Source: Vombatus ursinus
Taxonomy: Eukaryota > Chordata > Mammalia > Diprotodontia > Vombatidae
DNA: 64,000 bases
Assembly (NCBI RefSeq): GCF_900497805.2
Contig: NW_020954626.1
Coordinates: 1,669,038 to 1,733,037 of the forward strand
Reading direction: 5' to 3'
Both the position numbers and the translations under genes were made by a program. Each line of letters opens with the position of its first letter. Within the stretch, counting starts at the first letter, position 1. The notes below the pieces were generated by a model. The model had not been told where the DNA came from and did no database searches. It was given only the letters and a program-made list of their open reading frames with translations. This document shows positions 48,601-59,100 of the stretch, one piece after another.

Positions 48601-51600
48601 TCATTTTAAAAAGTCTTTTTCTAGCATGAGACTTTTGTTGTCTATATTTGTATGTTAAACTTGGTTTAGATATTTAGAGTATGCAGTAATTGAGGACATC
48701 GATTATTTATAAACACTACTTATGTCAGGCTTCTGTGTCCTAAGAAAAACAATTTATGAAGAGAATATAACCAGTTATGGTGGAGGGGATAGCAATATAC
48801 TATATTTAAAGGATATTGAGAATAGGAAGATTATTTAAAAAAGAAGGCTTATCAATAGAGGTCTCCCACAGTTCATTTGCAGTCTGCTCATTGAAATCCA
48901 AAACTTTTCTTGTTAATCTCCACGGAGTTCCTGCTACTTTATCACCCATATTCTCATAGTAGTTTTCTACTGTCAGAAACCCCTTTCTGCCAACTAGGTA
49001 GAGATTGTAATACTTTAAAAAAGGAAAAATATCCTATCAGGAAAAGTCTAGAAACTTAGTTCTTAAAAAGTTTTAAAGGCAAAAGGCAAAGCGAGTACTC
49101 TTTTAACTATTCGCAATGTGTCTTAATTAATTTGTGTGTTTATGTACATTGTTTCTTTTTCTTCATCTAGTCTCAACGAGAGCCTTTGACGAGAGCTCGA
49201 AGTGAAGAAATGGGAAGGATAGTACCAGGATTGCCTTCAGGCTGGGCCAAGGTAAAAGTCAAAATTACTACAAAGGAAAACAAGAGGGTTACTCAAATAG
49301 TAATTCCTTTTGGTATCTATTCTCTATGAACTAATGTGGTATTATTTCCAAATTTTGAAATATTCAGATAGAGTTAGTCCTTTTTTCTCTAAATAAAGAG
49401 AGTATATATTATAACTTCACACCTTTTTTTCATAATGTTAATTGGCCTTCTGATCATGCAACATGAAAGATCCATTGGGATGCATGGACATTTCTGGCAT
49501 TTAGCCTTACAAAAAATTTATAATCTAAAAACCTGAATATGTTGTGCTTAAAAGTGTTATTTAGCTAGTTGTTGCAGTTTTGTAGTTATCATACCTAGAT
49601 TACGCAAAGCCAAAAGTATCTCTAATAATGGAATAGTTTTATATGTTGGTAGTTTGACTTTTTTGACCTTTTTTTTTTTCCTTTCCATCTAAGTTCCTTG
49701 ATCCAATCACTGGAACCTTTCGTTATTACCATTCACCCACCAACAGTGTTCATATGTATCCACCGGAAATGGCTCCTTCATCTGCTCCTACTTCTACCCC
49801 TCCAACTCATAAAGCCAAGCCACAGATGCCTGCTGAGCGAGATAGGGAACCTTCCAAACTGAAGCGCTCCTACTCCTCCCCAGATATAACCCAAGCCATT
49901 CAGGAAGAAGAAAAGAAGAAGCCAACAATAACTCCAGCAGTCAATCGGGAAAACAAGTAAGCCTATCCATATACCCAAAACTAGGATAATCATTAGATTT
50001 CATGGCAGTGGTTCCCAAGTCCATTGTTTTGACTTCATGGGGATCAAAAGTCTTTGTTATGTGTTCCATTTACAACAAAAGAAATATATTAGAATGGAAA
50101 GAGTGGTGCTGATCTTGATGACGCTATTGAGCACTGTGATGCAAGTTTTTCATACCAGAAATAAAACTATTATTGTTGTCATTATCATTATTCTTAATGT
50201 TAATACAAGAAGATGTTAGCCTTCAGACCTGGAGGTCCTCACAAGCAAACTCTGGGTCTCAGGTGAAATTTTGAGAATCATTGTTTTACAGAGTTTTCAT
50301 AATATATTGTGTTTTTTACTTTGAGAATCATCATTTAGCAGCTTTCTCAGAGTACAATTTGAATTCTTTAAAAAAAATTTTCAATATGTTTTTATTTATA
50401 GCATTAAATATTTCCCAATTATGTGTAAAAAATTTAATGTTTTATATCATTATGACTATTTTAATATTCATTTTTCTCCTCCGTTTGAGAAAACAAGGAA
50501 TTTTATATTGATTATACGTAGGAAGTCATCTAAAACATATTTCCATATTAGTCATGTTGCAAAAGAAAACAGACCAAAAAAAGAAAAATAAAGAACGTTT
50601 AAAAGTATGCTTTAATCTCTATTTAGAGTTCATCAGTTCTCTCTCTGGAAGTGGATAACATTTTTCATCATGGGTCTTTTGGAATTGTCTTGGATCATTG
50701 TATTGCTGAAAATAGCTCACAGTTGATCATCGTACAATGTTGTTGTTCTGTATACAATGTTCTCCTGGTCCTGCTCACTTCAATAAGACTAACCAGGTTT
50801 TTCTGAAAGCATCCTGCTTATCATTTCTTATAGCACAATAGTATCATCACAGTCACATACCATAGCTTGTTCAGCCGTTGCCCAGTTGATGGGCTTTCCC
50901 TCGATTTCCAATTCTTTGCCACCACAAAAAGAGCTGATATAAATATTTTTGTACATATAGGTCCTTTTCTCTTTGATGTCTTTGGCATGCAAATCTAGTA
51001 GTTGTACTGTTGGGTCAAAAGGTTTATGCATAGTTTTATAGACCTTTGGCTATAGTTTCAAATTGTTCTCCAGAATGTTTGGACCAATTCACAACACTAC
51101 CTACAGTGCATTAGTGTCCTAATTTTTCCACCTCCTCTCCAGAATTTGTCATTTTCCTTTTTGGTACGATGTAAGCTCTCTTTCTCATTACCTGACTTCC
51201 ATCGGTCTTTCCTAGGTGGTTAATATTAGGAAAGAATTCATAAATGGTATTAAGAGATTCCTGTAGTAGTATTGCTGGGTCAAAGGGTATGCACCATTTT
51301 ATAGCCCTTTGGTCGTAGTTTTAAATTGTACTCCAGAATGGTTGGACCAGTTTACTACTCCACTAGTAGTTCCTTGGTGTCTCTATTCCAGAATTTTTCC
51401 AGAATTTGTCATTTTCTTTTTCTGTACAATGTGAATTATCACTTTCACTTTAGCTGACTTCCCTTGGTCTTTCCTAGGTGGTTAATTTTGGGACAGAATT
51501 CTTAAGTGGTATTAAGAAATACCAGTAATCACAAAACATTAAAATGCTTAGAGGAAAGACTTGAGCAGTTTGGTTGGAGCCTTTATGGTGAATTTATGGA

Positions 51601-52395
51601 AAGACACAGACAAAATGATGAAATACCAATGATGAAAAGACATAGATGGATTGTGATCAGTGCTGGTCTTGGGGGTATCTATACTGAAGCAATCCCAGAT
51701 TTACTATAGTACTAAGCTATAAACATGGTGACTTCCGAGAGTCTAATCTTTGTTCTACTCCATTCCTTCACCACATAGTATTAACTGATTAATTATAAGC
51801 AATGACTGAAAAAGTTATTTAAAAACAAGTTTCTTAGACTACTCCTAATTTAGCTTTACTCTGTACTTTATCTTTTTTTTGAACTCTCCATCACCACTCT
51901 TTTCAGTGATGGTACTATAAAGAAATTACTTTTCTTGCCAAAGAGTTAGAACTAGTTTGCTTTCATGACTTCTTTCATTGCTCTTCTGAGGCACATATTG
52001 TGGTATTTTTTTTCACTCACATATAAAAACTTTACTTCATGCGCCCACATGGTTGTAGGGTGAGGAAGAGGGAGGAATAGCAAAGATTATAGAGAGGAGT
52101 TGTCAAAAAAAAAAAAAGCCTCTGAAGGAAGAAGGAGGGAAGAAACCAGAGGAAAAAATATCTTTAAAGCTATGCAAACTATTATGTCTGAATGCAAAAG
52201 AAAATGCATGTTAACTCGGGATTGATGTGTATCAATACAAATAAAATTTAAAGGAGAGATCAGTGACATCACATTATTTCCTTAAAATCTTTGATGATTA
52301 ATTAGAAGAGAATTGTCTATCTTCCTTTAACCCTATTGTATTTCAAAATGTAACTCCCATGACAAAAAAAAACCTTCAGAAATGTTTATTTCACA

Positions 52396-52438
<43 letters not shown>

Positions 52439-53009
52439 NNNNNNNNNNNNNNNNNNNNNNNNNNNNNNGAAATTTTCAGTTGGTGAATGAATTTATTGTT
52501 ATAAAAAATATAAATTGTCCCTTTTGCGTTTGTTTCATCTACTAGCTTCTGTGTTCTGACTTAACTCTGTTAAAACTGATAGTGGCTAAAGATTGTGTCA
52601 TTTGTGAAGGTCACATAATTACATTGCATATGGGGGAAAAAAAAGTTCAGTGAAGTTGCCTATATTAGACCATAATATGTGAAGACTCCCTTCCAGGGCT
52701 TTTCTTTGTTGCTGTAGCCACACAGATAGGTGACAGTGAATGCAGATACTTCTTTTTTTTCATAATTGCCCAAGAGGTAGTCACCTTTCAGTTCTCTATG
52801 TTGCATCTTCTTTAACTGAAATCAGTGTCAAATATCTGGCAGTGGATATTGTCAAAATCCAGCCTTCTTTCTAGGATTAAAGGATTTTAAAGGCAAACTC
52901 CTAATGTTAGAACCATTCTGTCTCATCTCTGAGTACATTGCCCTTCCTAAGAGTCCTCAGAGGTTTTTTGACATTAATAGTCCCAGGCTGCAATTTGGGT
53001 TATCCTTGG

Positions 53010-53108
<99 letters not shown>

Positions 53109-56100
53109 GGTCAGGAATGGGGGGAGGTATCCCAGAAAGACAACTAGATACAAAGAAGTCAGATATCTATACTACATTCCAAGACTCCTCATACTCTTGG
53201 GGGGGCTCTTTCCTTGTAAATGTTTAACCCACTGCTCAGGTTGCCAAAGTTACTGCCCTTTAAATCATTAACATTGAATTTATTTAAGATTTATTATGAC
53301 TGCTGAATTTACATATAGATTTACATAATTTCAATAACCTTAATTTCCCTTCCTAGGCCGATATGCTACCCCAAAGCTGAGATCTCAAGACTCTCTGCCT
53401 CTCAGATTCGTAATCTCAATCCTGTGTTTGGAGGATCAGGACCAGCTCTCACTGGACTTCGTAATTTAGGAAACACTTGTTATATGAATTCAATATTACA
53501 GTGCCTATGTAATGCTCCTCATTTGGCTGATTATTTCAACAGAAACTTTTATCAGGATGACATTAACAGGTAAAGAATACTGAAACAGCTTTCTTTTACC
53601 ACTTATGGTCTGGAATGAAATTGTTGTGTGGGTTGTTCAGTTTGTTTGCTATTCTGTTTGTAAGGTATGCCATCATTTTACACTAATGGAACCAAATTTC
53701 ACACAGATCCAGACAAATCATGTTATACAGCATTCTCCTTTAAAAAGAAAAAAAGTAGAGAAAAACCTAAGACTTTTGAAAAATTGAGTTTTAATGGTAT
53801 ATTGTGAACTTAATCTTTTCTCTTTTGAGAAAGGGTTAGAAATGTGGAAGAGAAGCTGAAGTTGAGAGGAATGTGGAAGAGAGGAAGAGTGTCGCAGGCA
53901 CAGATTGGGAGCCTGCTTCTCATCCGTCAGGCAGAAAGAAGGAAAATTTGGACCTAAGTTATTCAGAGTTAATTATAAAATTTGGCACACTAATTCAAGT
54001 CTGTGTCAGACTGGGGTTAAATAAAGCTTTTGTGAAAGTAAAGATCGGTAAGGGGAAAGTGTATTGGGAATTTTGCTTTAAATTTTTGTCTTGTTCTAAA
54101 AATCATCTGTATTGTTGTTGACAAATTGTTTAGATGTTTCAATATCAGGCTATCTCTCTTCCTCACTTGGAGATTAGGGCACTATTAGAATCTAGAGTTG
54201 AAAAGAACCATAGGCATCGATGAGTTGTCATCTCATTTTTAAGACGAGAAAATGGAAGCCCCCAGAAGTAGCCACCCAGAGGTTGTCAGCAGGGAATTGG
54301 GATTTGAACCCAGGTCCTCTGACTTGGGTGCTTTTCCCCTCCATTATATCACAGATATGATATAATATAATATAGTAGTATATAACTTTGGTCAGGTACT
54401 GCTCTGCTCAAAATCTTCTCGTCAGTCAATGAAGATTTATTAAGTACCTACCTCCTATATGCCAGGCACTGTGCTAAGTGCTAGGGATACAAAAAGAAAC
54501 AAAAGATGGTCCCTGCCCTCAAGGAACTCCTAATCTAATTGGGGAAACAACAAGCAAACAAATATGTACAAACAACCTATATACAAGATAAAAAGGAAAT
54601 AATAGAACAATGGCACTAGCATCAAGAAGCATTGGGAAAGGCTTCCTTTAGAAGATAGAATTTTAGTTGTGACTTAAATCCAGGGAAGGCAGTAGTGTCA
54701 ATGAGGAAGATGAGTATTCCAGAGATAGGGGATGGTCAGAGAAAAGGCCTGGAGCCAAGAGATGGAGTGTCTTGTTCATGAAAGCCATTGTCACTGGATC
54801 AAAGAGTACATGGCAGTGTGTAATGTGATCTGTTACCTAATGAGTAAAATTTGGATTTGTTTACATGACATTCAAAGCCCTCCACCATCTAGAGCTAACC
54901 TGCCTCTCTAACCTCAGTCTCATACTGTTCTTCATTTGTCATGTCTTGTTAGGATATTAGGCTGTAAATTCCATCTCACCTAACACAGTCAGCATGGTAG
55001 TCCCATGGATAGAGTGCCAGGCCTGGAGTCACGAAGCCCTGAGTGCAGACATGTCCTTAGTCACTTACTAGCTGTGTGACTTTGGGCAAGTCACTTAGCC
55101 TCTGTTTGCCTCAATTTCCTCATCTGTAAATGGTTCTTTTAATAACACCTACCTCCCAGAGTTGTTGGTAAGATCAAGTGAGACAGAAGTTGTAAAATGC
55201 CTAGCACAGTGACTGATACATAGTAAGCACCATATAAATATTAGCTTTTATTTTTTTTTTTATTATCGGCACATAGTAAATCCTTTAAAAATCTTTACTA
55301 AATTTATTTGAAATATTAAAAGTGTGTAAACAATAATTTCTTTTGATATTTAAAGTAATGCTTTTTACTCCTGCATATTCTTTATTTTAATTGTTATTTA
55401 TGATTTTTATTTTATTTGCAAAGGTCAAATTTGTTGGGGCATAAAGGGGAAGTGGCTGAGGAGTTTGGGATAATCATGAAGGCTCTGTGGACAGGACAGT
55501 ACAGGTATATCAGTCCAAAGGATTTTAAAATCACAATTGGGAAGATCAATGACCAGTTCTCAGGATACAGCCAGCAAGACTCACAAGAATTGCTTCTGTT
55601 CCTAATGGATGGACTCCATGAAGACTTAAATAAAGTAAGGAATTTTATTTTTGAATGTTGCAAAGTGCTCATTTGGATTACTCATTAGTACTGTAATCTT
55701 ATCCAGTATCCATATGTATTTTGCTTGATGGTGTCTTGGCACCACTAATGTTGGGACTAATAGTTTTGTGCTAAGACATGTAGGTATTCCAAAAATAGAT
55801 TTGTCAAATACCAGAATTTGTGTGTGATTGTTGAATGTTAGAAAGTCTTGCTGACTTTTTTGTATCTGTGAAATTTGCTGTTTCAATAGTCAGAGCGTGT
55901 TTGGTTTACTTTTTATTTGGTAGGACAGTTGTCTATTATATCCTTGTAGCATTGTAACTATAGGTAGTCATGTGTTGTAGATAGAAGGCTGGCCACAGAG
56001 TCTGGAAGACCTGGGTTCAAGTCTTACTTCTGAAACCCTGGACAGATCACTTAACTTCCCAATGCCCTAGTAAATCCCTAAGACTGTTAAGTTCCAGAAC

Positions 56101-59100
56101 AGTGACTAATAATGCATTGGTAGAAGGACTTTCTGGGGAACTCCCTATACCATTGAAATGATAAGTCAGAGGAAAAAGAGCTGTAGGCCTGTATATATGC
56201 AGGATATCAATTTGTATAGAGGAATACTTTAAAATCCTGAATGCAGAAAATTTTCACCAAAATCTTGATCACAATTGACTTTAAACTGTTTCTATCTTCC
56301 CCTCTTTTACTTCTTCCCAAAAGCAGTTAGACTCTGTGCCTGCTGAATTATTTGGTTCAGGTTTGTTTTTCTGATTTTATATTACCTTGTATTGTTTATG
56401 TTACAATATGATTGGGTTCTGTATACCACATATAGATTTATATGTTATGACCTAAGCATGAAGCTTGTCATTTCTGCACAAAGAGGATCTCGTTCACCAT
56501 CATCATCATCTTCTTTTTAAAAAGAACAATTTTCACTAATTTCTGCACAGATAATTCCAGTTGCTTGTTGGAGGAATTCTCTTCACAAATCAGGCCTTTT
56601 AGATTCAATAGGAAAAACCTCCTAACAGTTGTTTGCTAAAGCTGTGATCTCAAAGTACATTTTAAATAATGAAAACAGACCAGTATTTTTGACCGTAGGA
56701 TTATAAAATTGGAGGGATCCTTGGAGAAGGTGTCCAATTCCCTCATTACAAGCACTGAAGGATTAACTTCTTGCTAATTGTTTTCTGCAGCCCCTCATTC
56801 AGTGTCAGCATCTTCGGTCACCTGAGAGAGGATGGCAAGAGTGTTTGAGAACTCCTTTGTCAGCGTGTTCAGTAGCATTTACCTACAAATTTCAAGTAAT
56901 AGGTTAATGAGAATTTAAATATTTCATTTCTAGGCAGATAACCGAAAGAGGCATAAAGAGGAAAATAATGAACATCTTGATGATTTCAAAGCAGCTGAAC
57001 ATGCCTGGCAGAAGCACAAGCAGCTCAATGAGTCGATTATCGTTGCACTTTTTCAGGGCCAGTTCAAATCCACAGTACAGTGCCTCACCTGTCACAAAAA
57101 GTCTAGGACGTTTGAGGCTTTTATGTATTTGTCTTTACCGCTAGCATCCACAAGTAAATGTACATTACAGGTAAGCCTCAGATTAAAAGGAGATGACTTA
57201 CTAACTACAATGCTAGTTTATATATTTGTCTATAAATTTCTGAGGAAATTGCTTAAATTTACAGAAGTGTTATGTTATATTTATAGTTGAAATTTACAGG
57301 TAAAAAAGTTTCTAAATTTACATAGGCCCTCAGGAATTACAAAAAGTTGGGAATTTGTCTTATTTTTTTCCTTCAGTTTGGCATATTTTTCGGATTTGGC
57401 ACTTAATTTCTTTAAATTTAAAACATCTGAAAGCATAATTTTGATTTAGAAATCTGTAGTGTTGATTTTACATTCAGTAATTTTGAGGCAGAAGTGGTAC
57501 ACCCTGATACCTGCACTGTGACCTAGATAGCTGATATGAAGGGAATTTTTTTATGATACTTAATTATCTTAAGCCTTTGAGTTGACTTCTTTTTTCTTAG
57601 GATTGCCTTAGATTATTTTCCAAAGAGGAGAAACTCACAGATAACAACAGATTTTACTGTAGCCATTGCAAAACTCGAAGGGACTCAATGAAAAAAATAG
57701 AAATCTGGAAGTTGCCACCTGTTCTTCTAGTACATCTGAAACGGTAAGAAAATGAGGGCAAGTTTATCCATGAGATCAGACAAAGATGCAGGTCAGAACA
57801 TTGATGGTTTTCGGCTTTATTGGGGGACTGTGTGACCAGAAAAGTGAAAATATTTCTCTTGTGTTGATTTGAGGCAACTAGGTGGTAGTGGTTAGAGCAC
57901 CAGGCCTAGTTGGGAAGACCTGAGTTCAAATTCAACCTCAGAACACTTACTAGGTCTATAACTTTGGGCAAGTTATTTAACCTTTGTTTGCCTCAGTTTT
58001 CTCAGTTGTGAAATGAGGATAATAATAAGCACCTACCTCCCAGGGTAGTTGTGAGGATCAAATGAGATATTTGTAAAGTGTTTAGCAGAGTACCTGACAC
58101 AAGAGTGCTATATAAATGTTAGCTATTATTATTATTACTTAAATTATCCCCCGATGTGTACGCTGGTATGTGAATTAATTGGGACAAAGTAAAATAATTA
58201 AATGTGTTATTTATTTATCTAATAAACCTTAGAACTTTTTTTTGGTGGGGTTAGAAGGATTTAATAATAATATATGTAATATACATAATATATTTTTATA
58301 TAAGGATTTACTACTACTAAGCACTATGTATCACTGTTCTACAAAAAATGTAATGTACAATAAATATGTACTTTTTCTATTATCACTTGTTTTACATTTT
58401 TTGGCATTGAGTTCACAAGATTTTGACATAAGTCTAACCTTAAGTCTAGGATGTAAGTTTTTTTTAAATATTTTTTCCAATTGCATGTAAACATTTTTAA
58501 TATTTGTTTTTAAAAATTTTTTGAGTTCCATATTCTCTCTCTCCTTTCGTCCCCTTCTCTCCCTCAGTGAGAAGGCAAGCAGTTTGATATAGGTTATACA
58601 TGTGCAGTTATGCAAAAGAAATTTCCATGGTAGTCATGTTGTAAAAGAAAACATAGACCAAAAAGAAAGTTTAAAAAGTAATCTTCATTGTGCATTCAGA
58701 CTTCATCAGTTCTTTCTCTGAAGCTGGATAGTAATTTTCATCTTTAGTTCTTGGAAATTGTCTTAGATCATTGTATTACTGAAAATAGCAAGTCAATCAT
58801 TGAACAATACTGCTGTCACCGTGTACAATGTTCTCCTGGTTCCGTTCACATTACTTTGCATCAGTTCATGTAAGTCTTTCCAGGTTTTTCTGAAATCATC
58901 CTGCTCATCATTTCTTATAGCATATTAGTATTCCATCACAGTCATATGCTGCGACTTGTTCAACCATTCCCCAGTTGATGGACATCCCCTTAATTTCTAA
59001 TTCTTTGCCACCACAAAATGAGCTGCTATATATAGATCCATTTCTTTTCTTTTTTTTAATATCTCTTTGGGATACAGACCTAGTAGTGCCATCGTGGGGT

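Larger units (their letters stand above)
49957..53356 (+). other. USP8: USP8 intron 13
   Basis: 3.4 kb. Contains an antisense L1 3' end (50372-51163), a 268-bp tandem duplication (50996-51530), a (TG)n run ending in a gap (52397-52468) and (TG)n(AG)n (53011-53104). 51530-52390 and 52470-53005 have nothing confidently recognised. Confidence 0.75.
53570..55423 (+). other. USP8: USP8 intron 14
   Basis: 1.9 kb. Contains an antisense MIR (54193-54350), L2 (54385-54960) split by an old repeat (54422-54825), and a MIR (54992-55255). 53575-54190 has nothing recognised. Confidence 0.75.

Noticed and set aside
51506-51709. 67-residue plus-strand frame beginning [20 protein letters not shown]
   Set aside because: It faintly recalls LINE-like text but I could not align it to a known ORF. 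It is short, with no splice or start context, so it is left unannotated.
52904-53271. Open frames encoding Cys-Val and Arg-Glu repeats
   Set aside because: They are translation of the (TG)n(AG)n microsatellite and carry no gene signal.
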